Shown here in pieces: positions 17,376 through 26,512 of a stretch of DNA of 58,757 nucleotides. Source of the stretch: Gemmatimonadales bacterium (lineage in GTDB: Bacteria; Gemmatimonadota; Gemmatimonadetes; Gemmatimonadales; JACORV01); NCBI GenBank assembly GCA_030697825.1, contig JAUYOW010000199.1:1-58757 (forward strand), given 5' to 3'. Each line of letters starts with the position of its first letter. The stretch's first letter is position 1. Position numbers and translations under genes: made by a program. The notes below the pieces were generated by a model, which was not told the origin of the DNA, did no database searches, and was given only the letters and a program-made list of their open reading frames with translations.

Positions 17376-18407
17376 GTGTCCGTTCCCCCGGCGACCCGTT
17401 TCTGCGTAGCGACCAACGGCGCGGAGCGGCTCGACCGGTTCCTCGCCGACCAGCTTCAGCTTTCCAGGACCGTCGTGGCGCGCCTCATCGCCGACGGCGC
17501 GGTGCTCATCTCGGGCGAGAAGGCGCGCCCTTCTCTGGAGCCGCCGCGCGGCACGGAATTGGAGGTCGTCTTCCCGGAGCGTGCGCCGCGCCAGATCTTC
17601 CCCGCCGACATCCCGCTCACCATCGTCTACGAGGACGACGAGCTGGCGGTGATCGACAAGCCGGCCGGTCTGGTGGTGCATCCGGCGCCCGGCCACTGGG
17701 ACGACACCCTCGTGAACGCCCTGGCGGCGCGCGGGCTGGGGCTCGGCGGAGGCGCGGAGGGCCGGCCGGGGATAGTGCACCGCCTCGACAAGGACACCTC
17801 CGGGCTGATAGTGGTGGCGAAGACCGCGCGCGCCCACGAGAAGCTGGGTGCGGCGCTCGCCGCTCGCAGGATCGTGCGCCGGTACGCGGTGCTGGCATGG
17901 GGCCACCTCGGCCCACACGAGCGGCGGATCGAGGCGAAGCTCGCTCGGCACCCGCAGGACCGGAAACGAATGGCGATCCCCAAGGGCGAGGGCGGGCGAC
18001 ACGCTGTCACGAGGGTGCGCACGATCGCGCGGGGCGGCCCCGCGGACTTGGTCCTCGCCGCCCTGGAGACGGGACGCACCCATCAGATCCGCGTTCACCT
18101 CCAGTCCATCGGGCATCCAGTGGTGGGTGACCCGACCTACGGCGGGTCGGAGGCGCGCCGGTCGGACTCGACTCGGGCGCAGGCCGAGGCGCTGGCGCGG
18201 GCGACGCCGCGCCAGGCGCTTCACGCCGCGTGGCTCCGGCTCCCTCATCCGGTCACCGGGGCGCCGGTGGAAATCCGGTCGGAATGGCCGGTGGATTTGC
18301 GCCATTCGCTCGCCCTCGCGTTGGACGACGCGGTTTTGCTTGCCGATTCCAAACCCTTGCAGTATCTTGGCTTCTTCGCATGCGGCGAGCCGAATGACCG
18401 CCCTTAA
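17376..18407 (+). CDS. rluD: RluD-type 23S rRNA pseudouridine synthase
   Basis: An RluA/RluD-family enzyme that isomerises uridines in 23S rRNA. It has an N-terminal S4 RNA-binding domain (about residues 15-65, RLDRFLADQLQLSR) and the catalytic domain with HRLDKDTSGL, catalytic D138, then GRTHQIRVH and HPVVGDPTYG. The GTG at 17376 lies 5 bases after lspA and yields 343 residues; the upstream open frame is a shadow of lspA. The lspA-rluD pair is widespread. Its last codons hold the likely promoter of the chemotaxis cluster, and it overlaps cheW by 14 bp. Confidence 0.94.
   Translation: MSVPPATRFCVATNGAERLDRFLADQLQLSRTVVARLIADGAVLISGEKARPSLEPPRGTELEVVFPERAPRQIFPADIPLTIVYEDDELAVIDKPAGLVVHPAPGHWDDTLVNALAARGLGLGGGAEGRPGIVHRLDKDTSGLIVVAKTARAHEKLGAALAARRIVRRYAVLAWGHLGPHERRIEAKLARHPQDRKRMAIPKGEGGRHAVTRVRTIARGGPADLVLAALETGRTHQIRVHLQSIGHPVVGDPTYGGSEARRSDSTRAQAEALARATPRQALHAAWLRLPHPVTGAPVEIRSEWPVDLRHSLALALDDAVLLADSKPLQYLGFFACGEPNDRP
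18340..18368 (+). promoter_or_regulatory. Probable sigma-70-type promoter of the che/mgl cluster
   Basis: TTGCCG (18340-18345) and TATCTT (18363-18368) are separated by 17 bases, inside the end of rluD. The local sequence (about 18325-18375) is notably AT-richer than its surroundings. The expected start site, near 18376, is about 18 bases before the cheW ATG at 18394. Confidence 0.5.
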
Positions 18408-18822
18408 GCTCCTCCTTTTTCGCTCGGGAGGGCAGGTGTTCGCGGTCGAGGCGGGGGCCGTGCAGGAGATACTACCCGCGACTCCGCCGACGCGCATGCC
18501 GGGTGCTCCCGGTGCCGTGCGCGGTCTCGTCAATGTGCGAGGCACCTTGGTGACCGTCGTGGATGCCGCCGAGGCGATCGGCCTCCCCTCCGGCTTGGCG
18601 GCTGGAAGCGGCACCGTCATCCTCATGGAGCGGCGGTCGCGACCGGTCGGCCTGGCGGTGGACGAGGTGATCGACCTCGTCACAGTCCCGACGTCATCCC
18701 TTGACGACCGCGCGTCACTTCCCGGCGTCCGCCCCGACTTGGTGCGCGCCGTCGGGTCGGCGGCCGGTCAGACCTTCGTGCAACTCGATACTGACGTTCT
18801 CTTGGAGCCATTGCTGCCGTAG
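18394..18822 (+). CDS. cheW: CheW-like adaptor (first of three)
   Basis: CheW couples chemoreceptors to the CheA kinase. The 142-residue protein is one CheW domain: LLFRSGGQVFAVEAGAVQEIL at the start, then GAVRGLVNVRGTLVTVVD, then PVGLAVDEVIDLV. This matches the SH3-like double-barrel pattern. The ATG at 18394 overlaps rluD by 14 bp; the longer upstream frame is a shadow. It opens the signalling cluster; two further CheW genes (33881, 34306) close it. Confidence 0.9.
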   Translation: MTALKLLLFRSGGQVFAVEAGAVQEILPATPPTRMPGAPGAVRGLVNVRGTLVTVVDAAEAIGLPSGLAAGSGTVILMERRSRPVGLAVDEVIDLVTVPTSSLDDRASLPGVRPDLVRAVGSAAGQTFVQLDTDVLLEPLLP

Positions 18823-18831
18823 GAGGAAGGT

Positions 18832-19194
18832 GTGGGCCATCGAGTCCTCGTCTGCGACGACGCGATATTCATGCGGACGATGATCAGCGACATTTTGTCC
18901 AGCGCCGGCTACGAAGTCGTCGGCGAGGCAGAGACGGGGTTGCAGGCCATCGACCGTTATCGCGATCTGCGTCCCGATCTCGTCACCATGGACATCGTGA
19001 TGCCGGATATGGGCGGCATCGACGCCGTCCGCGAGATCGTCAAGGACGATCCCAACGCGAAGATCCTCATGTGCAGCGCGATGGGGCAGCAGGCCCTCGT
19101 GGTGGAGGCCATCCAGGCCGGCGCCAAGGACTTCGTCGTCAAGCCGTTCCAGCCATCGCGCGTGCTCGAAGCGGTGCAGCGCGTCCTCGGATAG
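18832..19194 (+). CDS. cheY: CheY-type single-domain response regulator
   Basis: A 120-residue receiver domain with no output domain. The acidic pocket is D9/D10, the phospho-acceptor D54 (TMDIVMPDMGG), the switch S82 and K104 (VVKPF), all conserved. It should accept phosphate from CheA (19196) and be dephosphorylated by CheC (21095). A GTG start at 18832 follows a strong AGGAGG at 18821-18826. Whether the target is a flagellar motor or the MglA module in the same cluster cannot be told from sequence. Confidence 0.94.
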   Translation: MGHRVLVCDDAIFMRTMISDILSSAGYEVVGEAETGLQAIDRYRDLRPDLVTMDIVMPDMGGIDAVREIVKDDPNAKILMCSAMGQQALVVEAIQAGAKDFVVKPFQPSRVLEAVQRVLG

Positions 19195-19195
19195 G

Positions 19196-21061
19196 ATGGA
19201 CGTCCGCCGGTACGCGGACCTCTTCCTGACCGAGAGCCGCGACCACCTCACCGCGTTCAACCATCTCCTTCTCGAGTGGGAGCGCGATCCCGCCGCACCG
19301 GAACCCGTGGGCGGGATTTTCCGCGCGGTGCACACGATCAAGGGGATGGCGGCTACGATGGGGTACACCGCGGTGGCGGATCTGTCGCACCGGGTCGAGA
19401 ACCTGCTCGACCTGCTGCGCCGGGGTGAGAAGCCGGCCACGCCCGCGACGCTGGAGCTGCTCTTCAAGTCCGCCGATGCGCTCGACCGCGCGATCGGGGA
19501 CGCGGTGGCCGGGAAGGACGACCCGGCGCCGTTCGCCGAGTTGCTGGTTCAGATCGACCGGGAGGCGGGTGGCACGGCCGAGGTCGAGGCGCCCCGCCAG
19601 CGCCGGTCGGAACCGGTCATGCTCCCCGGCACCGGCCCTGGCCGGGGCCGCGTGGTGCGCGTCGGTCTGCGGAGCGAGGCGGCGCTCAACGGCGCGCGCG
19701 CGATCCTCGCCATCAAGAAGGCCGAGGCGCTTGGATCGGTATCGGCGGTGACGCCCGCGCCGTCCGCGATGGAGACCGAGGGTTTCGACGGCAAGTTCTC
19801 GTTCCGGATCGATTCGGAGGCGGACAGCGTCGCCGTCGAGGAGGCCATCCGGACCGCGGGCGACGTGGACACGGTCGAAGTCGCGGAGGCGGTTCACGAA
19901 GCCGTCGCGGAAGGCGTCCGCGGGGCGCGCAACATCCGCGTGGACCTGCGCCGGCTCGACGAGCTGATGAACCAGATCGGCGAGCTGGTGATCGCGCGGG
20001 GCCGGCTATCGGCGCTCACGGCGCGGCTCGCGGAGCCGGATCTCGACGAAGTTTCGCTCCAGATCGGCCGGCTCGCCGGGCGGCTGCAGAGCGAGATCAT
20101 CCAGGCGCGCATGACGCCGGTCTGGCAGGTGTTCGACCGCTTCCCGCGCATGGTGCGCGACCTCGCCAGGCAGACGGGCAAGCAGGTAGCGTTCCGGGTC
20201 GAGGGCAAGGAGATCGAGCTGGACCGCGCCATCCTCGACGAGCTGGCGGACCCGTTGGTGCACCTGTTGCGGAACGCGGTGGACCACGGCATCGAGGCGC
20301 CGGAGGAGCGGGTGGCGAGCGGCAAGCCGGCCGTGGGCCAGCTGGTCGTAGCCGCGGTCCGCGAGCGCTCGTCGGTGGCGATCCGGGTGACCGACGACGG
20401 CCGGGGAGTGAACCGCGCGGCGGTACTTGCCCGCGCCCGCGAGACGGGACTGGTGGGTGCGGACCAGCAGGAGCTGGGCGAGGAGGAGCTGTTCCGCGTC
20501 CTCACCCGCTCGGGCTTCTCGACGGCGCGCGAGGTCACGGACGTGTCGGGCCGCGGTGTCGGCATCGACGTGGTGGCGACCGCGGCGCGCGCCCTGGGCG
20601 GCTCGCTCGAGATCCGGTCCGAGGAGGGGAAGGGCACGGTCTTCACCCTGCGCCTCCCCGTCACGCTCGCGATCGTGAGGGCGCTGCTGGCAAGGGTTGG
20701 GACGGAGCTCTACGCGCTGCCGCTAACGCACGTGGCTGAGACCGTCGACCTGAAGGCCGAGGACATCCGGCGGGTGCAGGGCCGCGAGACGATGCTGTTG
20801 CGGGGGCTGCTGCTGCCGCTGGTGCGGCTGGGCGAGGTGCTGGGGGCCGCCGCCGCGCCGGCGACGGCAAGGCTGCCGGTCATCGTGCTGGAGATGGGCG
20901 AGCGCCGCACCGGCGTGGTGGTGGACGATCTGATGGGGCAGCAGGAGATCGTGGTGAAGAACTTCGAAGCGCCGCTGGGGATGCTCCCCCTGTTCAGCGG
21001 AGCGACGATCCTGGGCGACGGGGCGCCGGCGCTGATCCTCGATGCGGGCGGGTTGATGTAA
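19196..21061 (+). CDS. cheA: Chemotaxis histidine kinase CheA
   Basis: A 621-residue CheA. P1 (HPt) carries phospho-acceptor H46 in AVHTIKGMAATMG. A segment around residues 155-235 has the alternating pattern of a P2 (CheY-docking) domain. P3 dimerisation starts near 243 (IRVDLRRLDELMNQIGELV), then the ATPase with N-box LLRNAVDHGIEAPEER, DDGRGV and SGRGVGIDVV, then a C-terminal CheW-like P5 domain (about 490-620). It starts one base after the cheY stop. All five CheA parts are present, so this is a standard kinase, not a fused hybrid such as FrzE (no receiver). Confidence 0.95.
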   Translation: MDVRRYADLFLTESRDHLTAFNHLLLEWERDPAAPEPVGGIFRAVHTIKGMAATMGYTAVADLSHRVENLLDLLRRGEKPATPATLELLFKSADALDRAIGDAVAGKDDPAPFAELLVQIDREAGGTAEVEAPRQRRSEPVMLPGTGPGRGRVVRVGLRSEAALNGARAILAIKKAEALGSVSAVTPAPSAMETEGFDGKFSFRIDSEADSVAVEEAIRTAGDVDTVEVAEAVHEAVAEGVRGARNIRVDLRRLDELMNQIGELVIARGRLSALTARLAEPDLDEVSLQIGRLAGRLQSEIIQARMTPVWQVFDRFPRMVRDLARQTGKQVAFRVEGKEIELDRAILDELADPLVHLLRNAVDHGIEAPEERVASGKPAVGQLVVAAVRERSSVAIRVTDDGRGVNRAAVLARARETGLVGADQQELGEEELFRVLTRSGFSTAREVTDVSGRGVGIDVVATAARALGGSLEIRSEEGKGTVFTLRLPVTLAIVRALLARVGTELYALPLTHVAETVDLKAEDIRRVQGRETMLLRGLLLPLVRLGEVLGAAAAPATARLPVIVLEMGERRTGVVVDDLMGQQEIVVKNFEAPLGMLPLFSGATILGDGAPALILDAGGLM

Positions 21062-21066
21062 TCGGC

Positions 21067-21081
21067 GGTTGAAAAACAACC
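21067..21081 (+). other. Small perfect hairpin between cheA and cheC
   Basis: GGTTG-AAAAA-CAACC forms a perfect 5-bp stem with an all-A loop in the 33-bp cheA-cheC gap, the largest gap inside this cluster. No T-tract follows, so it is not a classical terminator; it could affect mRNA processing or cheC translation. The role is unknown. Confidence 0.4.
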
Positions 21082-21094
21082 ATTGGGAACGGCG

Positions 21095-21715
21095 ATGGAT
21101 GACATTCGCGATCTGAAGGAACTGCAACTCGACGCGCTGAAAGAGGTCGAGAACATCGGCGCGGGGCACGCCGCGACGGCGCTGTCACAGATGACCAACC
21201 GCCGGATCATGATCAGCGTGCCGAAGATCGCGGTGTCGCGCCTCGAGGAGGTGGCCGAGCAGCTCGGCGAGCCGAACGAGGTCGTGGCGGCCATCCTCCT
21301 GCACATGCTCGGCGACCTCACGGGGAGGACGCTGCTGGTCTTCCCGGAGAAGGCGGCCAAGCGCCTCTGCGACCTCCTGCTCGGCCGGCCGCTCGGCAAG
21401 ACGGAGAGCTTCGGCGCGCTGGAGCAGTCCAGCCTCAAGGAGACCGGCAACATCCTCTGCGGCACCTACATGAACGCGCTGTCTTCGTTCATGGGGATGA
21501 TGTTGCTGCCGTCGGTGCCGAGCCTGGTGATCGACTTCTCTTCGGCGGTCCTCACTTCGGCGTACCTCAACTTCGGCAGCGACCGCGACTACGTCTTCTG
21601 CGTCGAGACGCAGTTCATCTTCGTCAGCGAGGACGAGACGCTGCGCGGGCACTTCCTCCTCGTTCCGGACTTCGCCTCCCTCCGCGCGATCCTCCAGGCC
21701 GTCCGGCTGACCTGA
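21095..21715 (+). CDS. cheC: CheC-type phosphatase of CheY-P
   Basis: CheC hydrolyses CheY-P and partners with the deamidase CheD (32339). Both active-site copies of the D/S-x3-E-x2-N signature are present: D13/E17/N20 (EVENIGAGHA) and S112/E116/N119 (KETGNI), each followed by a Pro about 22 residues later. With two sites and 206 residues it matches CheC rather than the shorter CheX. The ATG at 21095 is preferred; a TTG at 21083 would add four residues. Confidence 0.93.
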   Translation: MDDIRDLKELQLDALKEVENIGAGHAATALSQMTNRRIMISVPKIAVSRLEEVAEQLGEPNEVVAAILLHMLGDLTGRTLLVFPEKAAKRLCDLLLGRPLGKTESFGALEQSSLKETGNILCGTYMNALSSFMGMMLLPSVPSLVIDFSSAVLTSAYLNFGSDRDYVFCVETQFIFVSEDETLRGHFLLVPDFASLRAILQAVRLT

Positions 21716-21727
21716 CGGCGGACGACG

Positions 21728-24412
21728 ATGCCGGCAGCCGTGGCCACGCAGCGTGATCTCGCCGTCCTGAGATCGTTCGCGCGCCGGATCGACCCGTCGG
21801 ACGCCGGTGCGCACAACAACCTCGGCGTCCTCTACTACCAGCGCGGCCTCTACCAGGAGGCCGTCTTGAGCTTCACGGGCGCGCTGGAGCTCGACCCCAG
21901 GATGGCGATCGCGCAGCGCAACCTCGAGATCGTCTATGGCGGCACCGGTTTCTACGACCGGAGGATCGCCGAGTTGCGCGAGCGGCTGCGCCAGCGCCCG
22001 GACGACCGTGACGCGCGTTGGGAGCTGGCGCGGGCCTTCGCGTCGGTGGGCCAGCTGGACGACGCGGTCGCGGAGTTCAACGCGCTGCTCGCGGAGCAGC
22101 CTCACGACCTGGGCGTACTCCTGCAACTCGGCCTGGCGGAGCAGCGTCGCGGCAACCTCGAGCAGGCGGTGGAGTGGTTCGACCGCGCGCGGGAGCTGGA
22201 CCAGGGATCGTCCGTGGTCGAGTTCCACCGCGGCGAGGTGTTCTACAACCGCGGCATGAACGACGAGGCACTGGCCGCGCTGGAGCGCGCGGTGGCGCTC
22301 AACCCGGACAACGCCGAGGCGCACCACCTCCTCGCTTTCGTGCTGGGCGACCTGGGCCGGCACGGCGAGGCGCGCCACGCGTCGAAGCGGGCGGTGCAGC
22401 TGAACCCGCTGCTGGCGCGCGCGCAGACCAACCTCTCGCTCGAGGCGCCGGCGCAGGCGCGGCAGGTGAAGCCTCCGGGGCATGCGGCGGGAGGAGCGTC
22501 CGAGGCGCAGCGCCAGATGGCGCACTGTGACCTCGGCCGGGCGTTTCGCCAGAAGGGTTACTACGCGGAGGCGCTCCGGGAGTACCGGCTCGCCCTCGAG
22601 CACGGCGAGGACCGGCAGCTCGTTCGCCAGGCCATGGCCGAAGTTCACCTCATCCGGCACGAGCTGGCCGCGGCGCTCGAGCTCTACGAGGACCTGGTTC
22701 AGGCTCAGCCGGGGAAGCCGAAGCTGTGGAACGAGCGCGGCGTCGCGTTGCACCAGTTGGGCCGTCGGGAGGACGCGCTCGCCTCCTACCGCCGCGCGAT
22801 CGAGGTCGATGCCGAGTACGCGCTCGCCTACAACAACCTCGGCGTGCTGCTCACGGCCCTCGGCCAGATGGACGAGGCGGTGGACGCGTTCCGCGGCGCG
22901 CTCCGGCGCCAGGGCGACCTGCTGCACGCCCGGCTCAACCTGGCGCTGCTCCTGTCGCAGTCGCGGCGCTACCAGCTCTCGCTGGAGGCGTACCGGCAGG
23001 CTCTCGAGACCTCGCCGGCCTCGGGCGCGGCGTGGAACGGGATCGGCCTGGTGCTGGTCGAGCTGAAGCGCTACCCTGACGCCAGGAACGCGTTCGCCCG
23101 GGCGGTGGAGGCCGATGGCGAGAACGCAGCGGCGCACTACAACCTCAGCTTCATGCTCTCCAACCTCGGGGATTTCGAGGGCGCGCTGAGGGAAGTGCGG
23201 CGGGCGCTCGAGCTGGACCCGTACTACGTGGCGCAGAAGTTCCTGCTGTCGATCGAGCTCCAGTACGAGGACCCATCGCTGACGGTCGTGCCGGATCTGT
23301 CCGGCGAGCGGCCGTTCGGCGAGAGCGGCGAGACCTTCCAGTTCGATCCGCGGCTCCTGGACGACCTATTCCGCGAGCTCAAGCCGGCCGCGCCGGCGCC
23401 CGAGAAGGACAAGACCGGCGACGACCCGCTCGCCCTGGCGCGTGACTATCTCTCGAAGTCGCTCTTCGATCGGGCGATCGCCGAGCTGACGCGCGCCATG
23501 CAGCGCGGCGCCGACCGCGCCGAGGGCGCGGTGCTCCTGGGCAGCATCTACGCGCGGCGCGGTGTCTGGGGCGAGGCGCTGGACCGCTACCGCGAGGCGC
23601 GCCGGCAGGCGCCGGGCCACCGCGGCGCGCGGGAAGGCGAGGTGCGCGCCCTGCTCGCCCTGGACCGGGCGACGGAAGCGCGGCCGCTGGCGGAGGGGCT
23701 GCTGGCCGCGTTCGACGACGACGCCGACGTCGCGCTCCTCGCGGCCGAGGCGCGGAGCGAGACCGGCGATCCTGCCGGCGCGGTGGAGATCCTGCGGCGC
23801 GCCGAGGTGCGCGCCCCGGCGCGCGCCGACATCCGGAAGCTCCTCGGCGGCGTGGCGCTGAAGGTCGGCGACGTCGAGCTGGCCCGGACAGCTTACCGCG
23901 CCGCGCTCGACCTCGACCCCGGATACGTGGAGGTCTGGCTCGAGTTCGGCCGGCTGGCGCGGGCGCGCGGTGCCGTGCGGGAGGCGGAGGAGGCGTATCG
24001 CTCCGCCCTCGAGCACCTCCCCTCGTACGCGGAGGCGGCCCATGCCCTCGCCGACCTGTTGTGCGGGGACAGCCGCGGGGGCGAGGCGATGGACGTGCTC
24101 ATCGGTACGCTGGCGCGCGACCCGTACGACTTCGAGGCGCTGATCATCCTCGCGCGCGTGCTGCTCGACGCCAACCGGGCGGCGGACGCGCTGGCCGCTT
24201 GCGAGCGAGTGGTCCGGTTCGAGCCCGACCACCTGGCGGCGCACTACTTCCTCGGCGTCGCGCTGGCGAGGGAGCGGCGCTACCGCGAGGCGGTCCAGTG
24301 GTGGGAGCGGTGCATCGCGCTCGATCCCGCGGGGACCTACGCGCAGAAGGCGCGCACCCACGCCCGCACCGCTCTCGACCTGGTGCACATCTTCGCGGGC
24401 GAGGCGGCGTAG
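21728..24412 (+). CDS. Large TPR-repeat protein
   Basis: An 894-residue protein made almost wholly of tetratricopeptide repeats, in two arrays (about residues 27-510 and 560-890) separated by a Glu/Pro-rich linker (SGERPFGESGETFQFDP, then KPAAPAPEKDK). Repeats such as AYNNLGVLLTALGQMDEAVDAF fit the TPR consensus. There is no signal peptide or membrane segment, so it should be a cytoplasmic scaffold. Its place between cheC and the DUF4388/roadblock genes suggests that it binds one of those products. No enzymatic domain is seen. Confidence 0.85.
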   Translation: MPAAVATQRDLAVLRSFARRIDPSDAGAHNNLGVLYYQRGLYQEAVLSFTGALELDPRMAIAQRNLEIVYGGTGFYDRRIAELRERLRQRPDDRDARWELARAFASVGQLDDAVAEFNALLAEQPHDLGVLLQLGLAEQRRGNLEQAVEWFDRARELDQGSSVVEFHRGEVFYNRGMNDEALAALERAVALNPDNAEAHHLLAFVLGDLGRHGEARHASKRAVQLNPLLARAQTNLSLEAPAQARQVKPPGHAAGGASEAQRQMAHCDLGRAFRQKGYYAEALREYRLALEHGEDRQLVRQAMAEVHLIRHELAAALELYEDLVQAQPGKPKLWNERGVALHQLGRREDALASYRRAIEVDAEYALAYNNLGVLLTALGQMDEAVDAFRGALRRQGDLLHARLNLALLLSQSRRYQLSLEAYRQALETSPASGAAWNGIGLVLVELKRYPDARNAFARAVEADGENAAAHYNLSFMLSNLGDFEGALREVRRALELDPYYVAQKFLLSIELQYEDPSLTVVPDLSGERPFGESGETFQFDPRLLDDLFRELKPAAPAPEKDKTGDDPLALARDYLSKSLFDRAIAELTRAMQRGADRAEGAVLLGSIYARRGVWGEALDRYREARRQAPGHRGAREGEVRALLALDRATEARPLAEGLLAAFDDDADVALLAAEARSETGDPAGAVEILRRAEVRAPARADIRKLLGGVALKVGDVELARTAYRAALDLDPGYVEVWLEFGRLARARGAVREAEEAYRSALEHLPSYAEAAHALADLLCGDSRGGEAMDVLIGTLARDPYDFEALIILARVLLDANRAADALAACERVVRFEPDHLAAHYFLGVALARERRYREAVQWWERCIALDPAGTYAQKARTHARTALDLVHIFAGEAA

Positions 24413-24414
24413 CG

Positions 24415-25578
24415 ATGGCGATCGAGGGACCGCTCAAAGAGCTGGGGCTCCACGACGTCTTCCAGCTTCTCGACCTGTCGCGCAAGACGGGGGTGATGCG
24501 GATCACGAGCCATCTCCGGAACAACGAGGGGACGGTCGCGTTCGACGGCGGCGCGATCGTGTACGCCGAGATCCGCTCGAACCCGCACCGCATCGGGGTC
24601 GTGCTGGTACGCTCTGGGAAGGTGACCGAGGCGGAACTCGAGCGTGCTTGCGCGATCCAGGAGCGCGAGGTCGAGGGGGGCCGGCGGCGGCTCGGCCAGA
24701 TCCTGATCGAGATGGGCGTGATAGCGCAGCGCGAGCTCGAGCGCCAGGTGGAGATGCACGTTGCCGAGGTGGTCTTCGAGCTGCTGTCGTGGCAGGAGGG
24801 CTTCTTCTCGTTCACCGAGGAGCCGCTTGCCGGCGTCCCGGCGGACGCGATGGTGCGGATCCGCACCGAGACGCTCCTGATGGAGGGCGCGCGGCGGATC
24901 GACGAGTGGTCGAGGATCGAAAGCCACATCCCGCACCTCGACGTCATCCCCGTGCTCGCGCCGATCGATGCGGAAGGTGAGTTGGCCCACCTCGACCTGC
25001 TGCCCGCCGAGTGGGAGGTGCTGGCGCAAGTGGACGGCGCGCGCGACGTGCGGCAGGTGGCGCAGAGCCTGGGACGGTCGGAGTTCGAGGTAGCGCGGAC
25101 CCTGTTCGGGCTGGTCTCGACGGGGGTGCTCGCTCTGCACGATCCGGCGGCGCAGCGGAAGCCGCGGGCCTCGATCACCGACGCCGCCGGGGCGCTGCTC
25201 GCCACCGCGGAGTTGCGGCTGGAGGCCGGCGACGTGGCGGCCGCCAAGGCGGCTGCGCTCGCCGCCGCATCGCTCCGGCCCGACGAGGCGCGGGTCCACC
25301 TCGTGCTCGGGCGCGCGCACCTGAGGGACGGCTACTGGAGCGAAGCCGTCGAGGAATGCCGCAAGGCGGTCCGGCTCGACCCCGAGATCGCGGACCCGTA
25401 CCGATGGTTCGGGCTCGCGCTCGCCGCCACCGGCCGGTTCCGTGAAGCGCGCGAGCAGTGGGACCGGTGGGAGCGGTTGGTTGACGGCGAGGCTGAGCCC
25501 GACGCCCGCCAGCAGATCGCGTCGGCGAAGCTGGCGGCGGCGACGTTGGAGCAGCTGCTGGGAGGCGCGCGTGGCTGA
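24415..25578 (+). CDS. DUF4388-TPR protein with MshEN-like repeats (A)
   Basis: A 387-residue protein paralogous to the product of 29902-31524. Residues 1-55 are a DUF4388 (PATAN-type) domain, MAIEGPLKELGLHDVFQLLD onward. Two 24-residue motifs with the spacing RLGxxLxxxG...Q follow: 59-82 (RIGVVLVRSG ... IQ) and 92-115 (RLGQILIEMG ... ending in His), which resembles the c-di-GMP-binding MshEN pattern. A winged-helix-like segment lies near 200-240, and TPRs near 255-370. The ATG at 24415 lies 2 bases after the previous stop. Regulation by a nucleotide is inference only. Confidence 0.8.
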   Translation: MAIEGPLKELGLHDVFQLLDLSRKTGVMRITSHLRNNEGTVAFDGGAIVYAEIRSNPHRIGVVLVRSGKVTEAELERACAIQEREVEGGRRRLGQILIEMGVIAQRELERQVEMHVAEVVFELLSWQEGFFSFTEEPLAGVPADAMVRIRTETLLMEGARRIDEWSRIESHIPHLDVIPVLAPIDAEGELAHLDLLPAEWEVLAQVDGARDVRQVAQSLGRSEFEVARTLFGLVSTGVLALHDPAAQRKPRASITDAAGALLATAELRLEAGDVAAAKAAALAAASLRPDEARVHLVLGRAHLRDGYWSEAVEECRKAVRLDPEIADPYRWFGLALAATGRFREAREQWDRWERLVDGEAEPDARQQIASAKLAAATLEQLLGGARG

Positions 25579-26512
25579 CGACATCCGGGCCCTCTCAGCG
25601 GTGCTGGCGCGAGACCCCTCGAGCCTGGTCTACGCCGACTTGGCGGAGGCGCTGCGGCGTCGCGGGCAGCGCGAAGAGGCGCTGCGCGTCGCGGAGTTCG
25701 GGCTGGGCCGCCACCCGCAGCACGCCGACGGGCACGACTGCCTCGCGCGCATCTGCGCCGACCTCGGCGACCACCCGCGGGCGCGCACCGCCTGGGAGCG
25801 GGCGCTCGAGATCGCGCCGGAGCACGCAGGCGCGCTCAAGGGGATCGCATTCCTCTTCTTCCGGCAAGGGGACGTGCACCGCGCGGCCGACACCCTCGAG
25901 CACGCTCTGGCGGCTAACCCCGCGGACGATGGGGTGCGGCGTGCGCTGGAGTCGATCCGGGTGGGCTCCCCCGCGGGCGCGTCGGCGTCGGTCGCGCCGG
26001 CACCGGTTGCGGTGGTCGAGGCGACGCGGCCCCAGGACGCGAGCGAGGGCGCCCTGCGCGCGGTCCGACCGACCGAGCGTCCGCGGGCCGCGGAGCCGAC
26101 GACCGCACCGAGTGGGCGACCGGAGGCTGAATTGCCGCAGGGCGATGATCGCCCGCCGGTGTTCGTTGGACTCGAGGGCGCGACCGCTGACATCTTGTTG
26201 CTGGACGCGCGGGGCCTGGTGGTGGCCGGCGGCCTCAAGGACGAGCGCGGCGCGGACGTATCGGAGTTGGCGGCGGCGGCGCTCGCCGGCGTTTCGGGCG
26301 AAGCGTCGCGCACGGCAGGCTACCTGGCGCTGGGGGGGTGGGGCACGATCGTGGCGGAGGCGGAAACGGCCAACCTCGTGCTCGCGCCGGTGGGCGAAGG
26401 GGCGTTGCTGATGGTGCGCCGCGAGCGCAGCATCCCGGTCGGCTTGGCGCTGAGGTTCGCGGAGCGGGCGCGCGGCGCGGCGCACCGGTGGCTGGAGGGC
26501 CAGGGCGCGTGA
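25571..26512 (+). CDS. TPR protein with C-terminal roadblock-like domain
   Basis: A 313-residue protein. Residues 1-130 hold three TPR-like repeats (YADLAEALRRRGQREEALRVAE; HDCLARICADLGDHPRARTAWERAL). A Pro/Ala-rich linker (about 135-190) leads to a C-terminal segment (about 195-310, FVGLEGATADILLLDARGLVVAGG) with the roadblock/LC7 pattern seen in MglB. GTG at 25571 overlaps the preceding stop by 8 bp; the longer upstream frame is a shadow. It may link TPR binding to the GTPase at 27331. The roadblock call is by pattern and less certain than for the next two genes. Confidence 0.7.
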   Translation: MADDIRALSAVLARDPSSLVYADLAEALRRRGQREEALRVAEFGLGRHPQHADGHDCLARICADLGDHPRARTAWERALEIAPEHAGALKGIAFLFFRQGDVHRAADTLEHALAANPADDGVRRALESIRVGSPAGASASVAPAPVAVVEATRPQDASEGALRAVRPTERPRAAEPTTAPSGRPEAELPQGDDRPPVFVGLEGATADILLLDARGLVVAGGLKDERGADVSELAAAALAGVSGEASRTAGYLALGGWGTIVAEAETANLVLAPVGEGALLMVRRERSIPVGLALRFAERARGAAHRWLEGQGA

